Shown in pieces: positions 1-5,940 of a DNA stretch of 10,798 nucleotides; the first letter of the stretch is position 1, and each line of letters opens with the position of its first letter. This DNA is from Falsiroseomonas sp035644895. Its GTDB lineage: Bacteria > Pseudomonadota > Alphaproteobacteria > Acetobacterales > Acetobacteraceae. A program made the translations under genes and the position numbers. Below the pieces are notes generated by a model. That model was not told the DNA's origin. It did not search any database and saw only the letters and a list, made by a program, of their open reading frames with translations. The DNA lies in contig DASQNQ010000201.1 in NCBI GenBank assembly GCA_035644895.1, forward strand, positions 1-10,798, written 5' to 3'.

Positions 1-467
1 GGCACGTCGCCCGGCGGCTTCAGCGCGGTGAGCACGAAGGAGGAGCGCGTCTCCTTCACGCCGGGCATGCGCAGCAGCGCCTTCAGCGCGAACTCGGCAT
101 AGGCCTCGAAGTCGGCCGCGAGCACGTGCAGCATGTAGTCCATCTCACCGCTCATCGCGTAGGCGGCCAGCACCTCCGGCCGCGCGGCGAGCGCCTTGTG
201 GAAGCCCGCCACCACCTCCTCGGCGTGGGAGGACAGCGCGACCTGCACGAAGGCCTGGAGCGGCAGGCCGATGCGCGTCGGGTCCACCACCGCGGCATAG
301 CGGGTGATGACGCCCGCCTCCTCCAGCCGGCGGACGCGGCGCTGGCAGGGGGTGGGCGAGAGGCCGACCTCCTCGGCGAGGGCGATGGTGGTCAGTCGCC
401 CGTCGCGTTGCAGGGCCCGCAGGATGCGCCGGTCGGTGGCATCCAGCTCGATGGTGGTATTCGCCAA
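1..467 (-). CDS. Lrp/AsnC family transcriptional regulator (3' end cut by window edge)
   Basis: Translation of the minus strand from TTG at 467 gives about 155 residues that read as an Lrp/AsnC regulator. The N-terminal segment IELDATDRRILRALQRDGRL is followed by a helix-turn-helix at about residues 25-54 (LAEEVGLSPTPCQRRVRRLE). An effector-binding RAM domain then carries the family-typical AYAMSGEMDYML at about 104-115. The visible end, VLTALKPPGDVP, is where family members usually finish, so only a few residues should be missing. The start is uncertain. TTG at 467 has a weak GGCGGG six bases upstream and gives a normal family N-terminus. An in-frame ATG at 509 would add 14 residues but has no clear ribosome binding site. 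The gene diverges from hpd, and regulators of this family often control the adjacent amino-acid catabolic gene. Control of hpd, probably in response to an aromatic amino acid, is inference from position. Confidence 0.93.
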   Translation of the reverse strand, partial: MANTTIELDATDRRILRALQRDGRLTTIALAEEVGLSPTPCQRRVRRLEEAGVITRYAAVVDPTRIGLPLQAFVQVALSSHAEEVVAGFHKALAARPEVLAAYAMSGEMDYMLHVLAADFEAYAEFALKALLRMPGVKETRSSFVLTALKPPGDV

Positions 468-591
468 TGAAAGCCCGCCGCTTAGTGGATTCCGCTCATC
501 CTGGCACATTCGACGCGCGCTTTCGCGGTCTTCCACTCCGGGTTACGCGGTATCCATGCGTCCGGAACGCAAACCGGGAAAGAGAACGCGC
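468..591. promoter_or_regulatory. Divergent intergenic region between the Lrp-type regulator and hpd
   Basis: This 124-bp spacer must hold both divergent promoters. I see no convincing -35/-10 pair on either strand and no clear Lrp-box palindrome. It contains one GATTC (GANTC class) at 488-492 and a gapped inverted repeat GGAT-N7-ATCC beginning at the same place. A purine-rich AAAGAG at 579-584 lies seven bases before the hpd ATG and acts as its ribosome binding site. If the regulator starts at ATG 509, the spacer shrinks to 82 bp. Confidence 0.4.
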
Positions 592-1701
592 ATGGACATC
601 CCGCCCGATCGCACGGCGCTGGCCGGCCAGGTCAGCGACATGAACCCGATGGGAACCGACGGCTTCGAGTTCGTCGAGTTCACCGGCCCGGACATCCCGC
701 AGTTGGAGGCGCTGTTCACGCGGCTCGGCTTCGCCGCGGTCGCGAAGCACCGCTCGAAGCAGGTGACGCTCTGGCGGCAGGGCGACGTCAACTTCATCCT
801 GAACGCCGAGCCGGACAGCTTCGCCCAGGCCTTCCAGAAGGTGCACGGGCCGTCGGCCTGCGCCATGGCCTTCCGCGTGGCGGATGCCGCGCAGGCCCAT
901 GCACGGGCGGTGGCGCTCGGCGCGAAGCCCGTCACGGGCCAGGTCGGGCCGATGGAGCTGAACATCCCGGCCATCGAGGGCATCGGCGGCAGCCTGCTCT
1001 ACTTCGTGGACCGCTACGGGCCGCGCGGCTCCATCTACGACGTGGACTTCCGCTGGACGGGCGAGGCGAACCCCTCCCCCGCCGGCCACGGCCTGACGGT
1101 GATCGACCACCTGACGCACAACGTGCATCGCGGGCGCATGGATGTCTGGTGGCAGTTCTACGAGCGGCTCTTCAACTTCCGCGAGATCCGCTACTTCGAC
1201 ATCGAGGGCAAGCTGACCGGGCTGAAGTCCCGCGCCCTCACCTCCCCCTGCGGCCAGATCCGCATCCCGATCAACGAGAGCTCGGACGACAAGTCGCAGA
1301 TCGAGGAGTACCTGCGCGCCTACAAGGGCGAGGGCATCCAGCACATCGCGCTCGGCACGACGGACATCTTCGGCAGCGTCGAGGCGATGCGCGGGGCCGG
1401 CGTCGCCTTCATGGACACGCCCGACACCTACTACGAGCTGCTGCCGAAGCGGATGCCCGACCTGGGGCCCGAGGAGATCGCCCGGCTGGCGAGGAACCGC
1501 ATCCTGACCGACGGCGCGCCGACGCCCGAGGGCGGGCGCCTGCTGCAGATCTTCACCGGCACGGTCATCGGTCCGATCTTCTTCGAGCTGATCCAGCGCA
1601 AGGGCGACCAGGGCTTCGGCGAGGGCAACTTCCGCGCGCTGTTCGAGAGCATCGAGCTGGACCAGATCCGGCGCGGCGTCCTCAATCCTGCGGCGGAGTA
1701 G
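592..1701 (+). CDS. hpd: 4-hydroxyphenylpyruvate dioxygenase
   Basis: This 369-residue protein should be the non-haem Fe(II) enzyme that converts 4-hydroxyphenylpyruvate to homogentisate in tyrosine catabolism, acting in the cytosol. It has the two-domain vicinal-oxygen-chelate layout. The C-terminal domain carries the full 2-His-1-Glu iron triad: H173 in VIDHLTHNV, H251 in IQHIALGTTDI and E332 in IFFELIQRKG. The C-terminal GEGNFRALFESIE is also typical of the family, and the length matches bacterial enzymes. ATG at 592 was chosen because AAAGAG sits seven bases upstream. ATG at 640 (MNPMGTDGFEF) is a possible shorter start. The open frame runs back to 304, but that part is antisense to the regulator. 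The gene is divergent from an Lrp-type regulator, and no homogentisate dioxygenase gene lies downstream. Its stop lies 20 bp inside the convergent fliJ frame. Confidence 0.97.
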   Translation: MDIPPDRTALAGQVSDMNPMGTDGFEFVEFTGPDIPQLEALFTRLGFAAVAKHRSKQVTLWRQGDVNFILNAEPDSFAQAFQKVHGPSACAMAFRVADAAQAHARAVALGAKPVTGQVGPMELNIPAIEGIGGSLLYFVDRYGPRGSIYDVDFRWTGEANPSPAGHGLTVIDHLTHNVHRGRMDVWWQFYERLFNFREIRYFDIEGKLTGLKSRALTSPCGQIRIPINESSDDKSQIEEYLRAYKGEGIQHIALGTTDIFGSVEAMRGAGVAFMDTPDTYYELLPKRMPDLGPEEIARLARNRILTDGAPTPEGGRLLQIFTGTVIGPIFFELIQRKGDQGFGEGNFRALFESIELDQIRRGVLNPAAE

Positions 1702-2089
1702 CCGGGCACGGCAGGTCGTCGAGCCCGCGCTGCTCGGCGGCCAGCACCCTCCGGCGCCGGTCCGCCGCGTGGCGCGCCGCCGCCGCCTCCACCACGCGGA
1801 GCGCGGCGTGAGCGGCGCCCATCGCGTCGCGCGCCTGGTCCACCGCGGCACCGGCGCGCTGACCCGCGAGCACGGTGCGCCTCCGCTCCAGCCACGCCCG
1901 CGGCAGCCATGCGGCGAGGGTGGCCGGGTCCGCGGCGGCGGTTTCGCGCGCGACGCCTGCGTCCGCCTCCGCCAGGGCGGCCTCGGCGCGCGCCACGTCG
2001 GCAAGTCCGGCGGCCATGCGAAGCGTCGCCTGCCGCATCTCGATCCGCCGGAGGCGCAGCAGCGCGGCCACGGGGTCAGGCCGCGGCAT
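1682..2089 (-). CDS. fliJ: FliJ-like flagellar export chaperone
   Basis: This is a 135-residue, highly charged and alanine-rich protein predicted to be almost wholly alpha-helical coiled coil (for example RLRRIEMRQATLRM near the N-terminus and many Ala/Glu/Arg heptads after it). The family is poorly conserved in sequence, so the call rests on size, helical character and position immediately downstream of fliI. FliJ is the soluble stalk-like component that sits in the FliI hexamer and promotes export through the flagellar type III gate. ATG at 2089 overlaps the end of fliI by 14 bp, which implies translational coupling. A longer frame from 2122 exists but would overlap fliI further. The 3' end overlaps the convergent hpd stop by 20 bp. 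The identity is inferred mainly from context. Confidence 0.75.
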   Translation of the reverse strand: MPRPDPVAALLRLRRIEMRQATLRMAAGLADVARAEAALAEADAGVARETAAADPATLAAWLPRAWLERRRTVLAGQRAGAAVDQARDAMGAAHAALRVVEAAAARHAADRRRRVLAAEQRGLDDLPCPATPPQD

Positions 2090-3428
2090 CGTCGAGCGCT
2101 CCCTCCAGCGCCGCGAAGGCATCCTCGATCCCGGTCCGCTCCGCCCGGTCCTGCTGCAGCACGGCCTCGATCCGGGGAACGAGCCGCAGCGCCTCGTCCA
2201 CCGCCGGGTCGGTCCCGGCGCGGTAGGCGCCGAGGCGCACCAGCTCCGCGACCTCCGCGTGCAGCGCCAGCAGGCGCCGGGCGCGCCGCATCAGCCGGGC
2301 CTGCTCGGCGGTCAGGCAGCCGGGCACGGTGCGCGACAGGCTGCGGAGCACGTCGACCGCGGGGTAGCGCCCGGCCTCGGCGATGCGGCGGTCCAGGATG
2401 ACGTGCCCGTCCAGGATGCCCCGAACGGCGTCGGCGACCGGCTCGTCATGGTCGTCGCCCTCGACAAGCACGGTGAATAGGCCGGTGATGCTGCCAGGCC
2501 TCCCCTCCGGCCCGGGCCCGGCGCGCTCGAGCAGCCGCGGAAGCTCCGCGAAGACGGAGGGTGGGTAGCCGCGCGTGGCCGGCGGCTCCCCGCCTGCGAG
2601 CCCGATCTCCCGGCAGGCCAGGGCGAAGCGGGTCAGGCTGTCCATCAGCAGCAGCACCTGGCGGCCGGCGTCGCGGAAGTGCTCGGCGACGGTCATCGCG
2701 GCATAGGCCGCCTCCCGCCGCATCAGGGCGGGCGCGTCGGAGGTGGCGCAGACCACGACCGAGCGGGCGAGGCCGGCGGGGCCGAGGTCGTCCTCGACGA
2801 ACTCGCGCAGCTCGCGGCCCCGCTCGCCGACCAGCCCGATGACGATCACCTCCGCCTCGCAGCCGCGCGCCAGCATGGCGAGCAGCGTGGACTTGCCCAG
2901 GCCCGCCGCAGCGAACAGCCCGAGCCGCTGCCCGCGCCGGATCGTGCAGAAGGCGTCGAGGGCGCGCACGCCGAGCGCGACGGGCGGCCCCAGCCTGGCA
3001 CGCGTGGCCGCCCCTAGCGGGGCGGGGCGGCCGGGGCGTGCGACCGGCCCGGGTGGCAGCGGGCCAAGCCCGTCGAGCGGCCGCCCGAGGGGGTCCATCA
3101 CGCGTCCGAGCCAGGCATCGGACACGCGCAGGCCGGCGGATGGCAGCGCGCGGACCGAGCCGCCGGGGGCCATGCCGGCAGGCGGGGCGAAGGCGAGGGC
3201 GGTGGCGCCACCTTCGGTGGTGCCCACCACCTCGGCCGCGACCTCGCCGGATGAGGTCAGGATCGCCGCATGCTCGCCAAGGGCGAGTGGCGGATGGAAG
3301 CCGGCCAGCTCCACCGCGAGGCCACGCGCCGCAACGACGGCTCCATGGCGGGACACGGCCGGGACTGCCCGCAGCGCGTCCCGAGCCCGATCGATTTTGT
3401 CCATTAATTTGGATTCATCGTTCCGCAT
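2076..3428 (-). CDS. fliI: Flagellar protein export ATPase FliI
   Basis: This 450-residue protein belongs to the F1-beta-like ATPases of type III export and energises flagellar substrate unloading at the cytoplasmic face of the basal body. Visible motifs are MDPLGRPLDGLG (111-122), Walker A AAAGLGKS (173-180, K179), the catalytic-Glu loop GERGRE (201-206, E202) and Walker B VLLLMDSLTRFA (258-269, D263). The family signature GYPPSVFAELPRLLERAG spans 287-304, and LVEGDDHDEPVADAVRGILD spans 321-340. The last favours flagellar FliI over virulence-type SctN, as does the FliJ-like neighbour. ATG at 3428 was chosen because AAGGA lies seven bases upstream. GTG at 3488 and ATG at 3404 are in frame but less well supported. 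The gene is divergent from ctrA with only 120 bp between, and its first codons contain a GANTC site. The Walker A uses Ala at the first position, which is allowed. Confidence 0.96.
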   Translation of the reverse strand: MRNDESKLMDKIDRARDALRAVPAVSRHGAVVAARGLAVELAGFHPPLALGEHAAILTSSGEVAAEVVGTTEGGATALAFAPPAGMAPGGSVRALPSAGLRVSDAWLGRVMDPLGRPLDGLGPLPPGPVARPGRPAPLGAATRARLGPPVALGVRALDAFCTIRRGQRLGLFAAAGLGKSTLLAMLARGCEAEVIVIGLVGERGRELREFVEDDLGPAGLARSVVVCATSDAPALMRREAAYAAMTVAEHFRDAGRQVLLLMDSLTRFALACREIGLAGGEPPATRGYPPSVFAELPRLLERAGPGPEGRPGSITGLFTVLVEGDDHDEPVADAVRGILDGHVILDRRIAEAGRYPAVDVLRSLSRTVPGCLTAEQARLMRRARRLLALHAEVAELVRLGAYRAGTDPAVDEALRLVPRIEAVLQQDRAERTGIEDAFAALEGALDDAAA

Positions 3429-3486
3429 GCGACAATCCTTACCGATGGTTCTTCCGTGGTCGAATCTTACCGTTTTCGGATGAATC
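3412..3486. promoter_or_regulatory. Cluster of three GANTC (CcrM-type) sites at ctrA/fliI
   Basis: GATTC at 3412-3416 (within fliI codons 5-6), GAATC at 3462-3466 and GAATC at 3482-3486 fall within 75 bp. A scan by eye of the whole window finds only three more: 488-492, 7118-7122 and 9412-9416. GANTC is the target of the alphaproteobacterial cell-cycle methyltransferase CcrM. In Caulobacter, GcrA acts with methylated GANTC sites, including one in a ctrA promoter. Function here is inferred from that precedent and from the clustering. Confidence 0.55.
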
Positions 3487-3548
3487 ACCCCTTCCCACCA
3501 CCGCCGCGGGTGCTAGATATGCACGCATAGGGTGTGTGGAGGAGCCGC
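3429..3548. promoter_or_regulatory. Divergent fliI / ctrA promoter region
   Basis: This 120-bp spacer is visibly more AT-rich than its flanks, as expected of promoters in a GC-rich genome. On the plus side, TAGATAT at 3514-3520 resembles a weak -10 and TTCCCA at 3492-3497 a weak -35, sixteen bases apart. The ctrA ribosome binding site GGAGGAG is at 3538-3544. On the minus side, TAAGAT (complement of 3464-3469) resembles a -10 for fliI, and AAGGA just before 3428 is the fliI ribosome binding site. I found no canonical CtrA box (TTAA-N7-TTAA); the nearest is a lone TTAA at 3404-3407 inside fliI. No sigma-54 -24/-12 pattern is seen. Confidence 0.5.
3438..3472 (-). repeat. Direct repeat CGGTAAG (two copies, 28 bp apart)
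   Basis: CTTACCG occurs at 3438-3444 and again at 3466-3472, which is CGGTAAG on the fliI strand. The similarity continues: CGGTAAGATTCG in the distal copy against CGGTAAGGATTGTCG in the proximal one. The proximal copy contains the fliI ribosome binding site, and the distal copy touches a GAATC site. The repeat may be a regulator-binding element or chance; a 7-bp identity is short. Confidence 0.4.
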
Positions 3549-4277
3549 ATGCGTGTACTTCTGGTGGAAGACGATGCCATTGTCGCGCGCGGCGTGACGC
3601 TGGCACTCAAGAATGCAACCATGGTTGTCGAGTGCGCCGACACGGGGGAGGAGGCGCTCGAGCTCGCGCGCCTCTACGACTATGACATCGTGGTCCTCGA
3701 CCTGATGCTGCCCGACCTGGAGGGTTACGAGGTCGTACGGCGGCTTCGGGCGGCGCGGGTGGAGACGCCGGTGCTGATCCTGTCCGGCCTGACCCGCCCG
3801 CAGGCCAAGATCAAGGGCTTCGGCATGGGCGCCGACGACTACATCACGAAGCCCTTCGACCAGCAGGAGCTGGTCGCGCGCATCCAGGCCATCGTCCGCA
3901 GGGCCAAGGGCTTCAGCCAGCCGTCGCTGTCGGTCGGCCCCCTCACCCTGAACCTCGGCTCACGCGAGGTGACGATCGAGGGCCGCTCCGTGCATCTCAC
4001 CGGCAAGGAGTACGCGGTGCTGGAGCTGCTGACGCTTCGCAAGGGCATCGTGCTGACGAAGGAGGCGTTCCTGAACCACCTCTACGGCGGCATGGATGAG
4101 CCGGAGGTGAAGATCATCGACGTCTTCATCTGCAAGCTCCGGAAGAAGCTGGCGCAGGCCGGGGCAGGCGACCTGATCGGCACGGTCTGGGGCCGCGGCT
4201 ACGTCATGCGCGACCCGGCCAATGGCCGCATGCCCGGCATCTTGCCGGATCGCCGCGACGGCGCCAACGCCGCCTGA
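3549..4277 (+). CDS. ctrA: Cell-cycle/motility response regulator CtrA
   Basis: This 242-residue OmpR-type response regulator has a receiver domain (about 1-120) with acidic pocket E7-D8-D9, phosphoacceptor D51 in YDYDIVVLDLMLPD and conserved K101 in YITKPF. A winged-helix DNA-binding domain follows (about 125-230). Segments VHLTGKEY, FLNHLYGGMDEPEVKIIDVF, ICKLRKKL and TVWGRGYV are the near-invariant CtrA sequence that other OmpR-type regulators lack. ATG at 3549 is preceded by GGAGGAG at 3538-3544; an upstream GTG at 3534 would swallow that site. After the domain comes a tail of about 20 residues ending in Ala-Ala, like the ClpXP-dependent degradation signal of Caulobacter CtrA. CtrA is phosphorylated through the CckA-ChpT relay; outside Caulobacterales and Rhizobiales it often governs motility rather than viability. 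Divergence from fliI-fliJ fits that role. Confidence 0.97.
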   Translation: MRVLLVEDDAIVARGVTLALKNATMVVECADTGEEALELARLYDYDIVVLDLMLPDLEGYEVVRRLRAARVETPVLILSGLTRPQAKIKGFGMGADDYITKPFDQQELVARIQAIVRRAKGFSQPSLSVGPLTLNLGSREVTIEGRSVHLTGKEYAVLELLTLRKGIVLTKEAFLNHLYGGMDEPEVKIIDVFICKLRKKLAQAGAGDLIGTVWGRGYVMRDPANGRMPGILPDRRDGANAA

Positions 4278-4339
4278 ACGCCGGCCCGCTTTGACGCAGG
4301 GCGGGAACCGGAACCGCCTTCGGGACGATCTCGCCAAGT

Positions 4340-4367
4340 GGGGCACGGACGAAGGTCGTCCAGCCCC
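4340..4367 (+). promoter_or_regulatory. GC-rich hairpin in the leader of the Mla-type operon
   Basis: GGGGC (4340-4344) pairs with GCCCC (4363-4367), and GGACGA (4347-4352) pairs with TCGTCC (4356-4361). The result is an 11-bp stem broken by a small AC/A internal loop, with an AGG loop. It ends 14 bp before the TTG start of the permease gene. No T-run follows, so it is a poor intrinsic terminator for ctrA. GCCC at 4363-4366 could alternatively pair with GGGC at 4376-4379, covering the GAGGG ribosome binding site. A role in control is conjecture. The rest of the 104-bp ctrA-to-permease gap holds a second weak stem (GGCGG 4300-4304 with CCGCC 4314-4318) and no clear promoter. Confidence 0.35.
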
Positions 4368-4381
4368 CTAGGCGAGGGCCC

Positions 4382-5263
4382 TTGTCCGACACGCAGGCTG
4401 CCGCCCAGACCCATCAGGAGACGCGCCCGGGTGATGGCCGCCTGTCCGGTGCCGCGCGCGCGGTGTCGGAGTGGTGGGGCTGGCTGACCGAAACGATCGG
4501 TGGGCCGGCCCGCCGCGGCGTCCTCGTCCTGCTGGCCGTCGCCGCCCTTCTCGCCGGCGCGGTGTGGGAGGCGCTCCACCCGGCCAACTGGCGGCGTCGC
4601 ACCGTGCGCGCGGAACTGCGGCGCACCCTGCGGCAGGCGCTCGCCGGCTCGCTCGGCACGGTGCTCATCACCGGCATGCTGGTGGGCTTCGGCATGGTCT
4701 ACCAGGCGCTCACCTGGCTCTCCTTCGCGGGCCAGGAAGGTTTCAGCGGCAGCGTGCTCGTCACGGTATTGCTGCGGGAGGTCGCGCCGCTGGTCACCGG
4801 CCTGATCCTCCTCGGGCGCAGCGGCACCGTCACCGTCGTCGAGTTCGGGGAGATCAAGGCGGCCGGCCAGCTGCGGCTGCTGGAGGCGCAGGGCATCGAC
4901 CCGATCCAGCTCCTCGTGCTGCCGCGCACGGTCGCCTTCTCCGTCGCGGGCTTCGCGCTCGGGGTGATCTTCGTCGCCACCGCGCTGGCCACCGGCTTCG
5001 TCGTCGCCGACATGTTCAACCGGGTGCAGGGCTCCTCGGCGGAGTTCCTGAACTACCTGCTCAGCGCGACGGACAAGCGCGACTTCGTGCTCTTCCCGGC
5101 GAAGCTCGTGCTCATCGGGGCTCTGGTGGCGCTGGTGTCCGCGCTGACGGGGTTCTCCTCCACGCCGCAGGAGAAGCCGGCCCACCTGCTGCCGCGCGGC
5201 TTCGTGCGCGGCACGCTCGCGGTCCTCGTCTCCTCCGTGCTGCTCACCCTGGCGGTTGCATGA
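4382..5263 (+). CDS. mlaE: MlaE-family ABC transporter permease
   Basis: This 293-residue inner-membrane protein has hydrophobic segments at about 46-62, 91-115, 122-146, 183-210 and 238-258, plus a final helix at 277-293. The family hallmark is present: EFGEIKAAGQLRLLEAQGID continuing to P174 (residues 154-174) matches the E-G-x-M-K/R...Q-x-x-A-L-x-x-x-G-I/V-D-P segment of MlaE permeases. An interfacial HPANWRRR comes before the first long membrane helix, as in the family. MlaE is the membrane core of Mla-type phospholipid/sterol/organic-solvent ABC importers that move lipids between outer and inner membranes. TTG at 4382 has GAGGG only three bases away, so the start is uncertain; GTG at residue 28 is an alternative. 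Its stop overlaps the next start as ATGA. It is longer than typical MlaE by about 30 N-terminal residues. Confidence 0.9.
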   Translation: MSDTQAAAQTHQETRPGDGRLSGAARAVSEWWGWLTETIGGPARRGVLVLLAVAALLAGAVWEALHPANWRRRTVRAELRRTLRQALAGSLGTVLITGMLVGFGMVYQALTWLSFAGQEGFSGSVLVTVLLREVAPLVTGLILLGRSGTVTVVEFGEIKAAGQLRLLEAQGIDPIQLLVLPRTVAFSVAGFALGVIFVATALATGFVVADMFNRVQGSSAEFLNYLLSATDKRDFVLFPAKLVLIGALVALVSALTGFSSTPQEKPAHLLPRGFVRGTLAVLVSSVLLTLAVA

Positions 5264-5940
5264 GCGGCCCCGTGCTTGAGCTCCTGGACGCGGTGCCGGC
5301 GGCCGGGTCTTCGCCGCTCGCCGGGCCGATCAGCCTGCGGCTGGGCGCTGGCGAACTCGCCGTCGTGGACGCGCCGGATCGCGGCATGGCGCGGGCGCTG
5401 GTGGAGCTCTGCACGGGCCTCGTCCCCCTGTCCTCGGGCGAGGTCCGGTTCCTCGGCACGGCCTGGGGCGGGCTGCAGCGGCGCGAGGCGGAGGCCCTGC
5501 GCGGGCGGATCGGCCTTGCGCCCGACGACGGCGGCTGGATGCCGTACCTGAGCGTCGAGGAGGGCATGCTCATCGGGCAGCTCCACCACGGCACCCGCGC
5601 GCGGGAGGAGTTGGAGGCCGAGGCAGCGCGGCTGCTCCGGCTGTTCGGCGTGGAGGAGATCCCGCAGGGCCGGCCCTACGCCGTCGATCCGATGGACCTG
5701 ACGCGGGCCGCCTGCGCCCGCGCCTTCCTCGGCCAGCCGGACCTGCTGCTGCTGGAAAGCCCGCAGAACCAGGAGATCGCGGACATGCTCGTGGACCCGG
5801 TGCTCGCCGCGCTGGCCGAGGCGCGCGGCCGCGGCGCCGCGGCGATCTGGACGACGCGCTCCCGCCGCGCCTGGGAGGATCCGGACTTCCCCGCCACGCA
5901 GCGCCTGTCGCTCACACGGGACGAGGAGGCCGCCGCATGA
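5260..5940 (+). CDS. MlaF-position ABC ATP-binding protein with all nucleotide-binding motifs lost (pseudo-ATPase)
   Basis: This 226-residue protein sits where the ATPase MlaF is expected, between permease and MCE genes, and overlaps each by 4 bp (ATGA). Its outline is an ABC ATPase: GELAVV (31-36), LSSGEVRFLG (57-66), RGRIGLAPDD (81-90), LTRAACARAFLGQPDLLLLE (147-166). Every catalytic motif is changed. Walker A GPSGSGKST becomes A38-P-D-R-G-M-A44-R45-A46. The Q-loop Gln becomes D89, LSGGQ becomes V142-D-P-M-D, Walker B Asp-Glu becomes E166-S167 and the H-loop His becomes T199. I checked the other frames across the Walker A stretch and found no GKS/T, so this is not a frameshift. ATP hydrolysis by a homodimer looks impossible. 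It may be structural, or pair with an active subunit encoded elsewhere. Its fold assignment is by motif spacing only. Confidence 0.85.
   Translation: MSGPVLELLDAVPAAGSSPLAGPISLRLGAGELAVVDAPDRGMARALVELCTGLVPLSSGEVRFLGTAWGGLQRREAEALRGRIGLAPDDGGWMPYLSVEEGMLIGQLHHGTRAREELEAEAARLLRLFGVEEIPQGRPYAVDPMDLTRAACARAFLGQPDLLLLESPQNQEIADMLVDPVLAALAEARGRGAAAIWTTRSRRAWEDPDFPATQRLSLTRDEEAAA

Noticed and set aside
496..2004. A minus-strand open frame of 502 codons antisense to hpd and across fliJ.
   Set aside because: hpd on the opposite strand has complete catalytic motifs; this frame has none and is a shadow.
3404..3418. A possible CtrA box starting at TTAA 3404-3407.
   Set aside because: Seven bases later the sequence is TCAT, not TTAA, so the full TTAA-N7-TTAA pattern is not met. 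It also lies inside the fliI coding region.
4299..4320. An intrinsic terminator for ctrA formed by GGCGG/CCGCC followed by TT.
   Set aside because: The stem is only five base pairs with a nine-base loop and just two T residues follow; too weak to call.
5260..5940. The ABC ATPase gene as a decayed pseudogene.
   Set aside because: The frame is intact, coupled by 4-bp overlaps on both sides, and keeps the spacing of all the domain's structural elements. No alternative frame holds a GKS/T motif, so retained non-catalytic protein fits better than decay.
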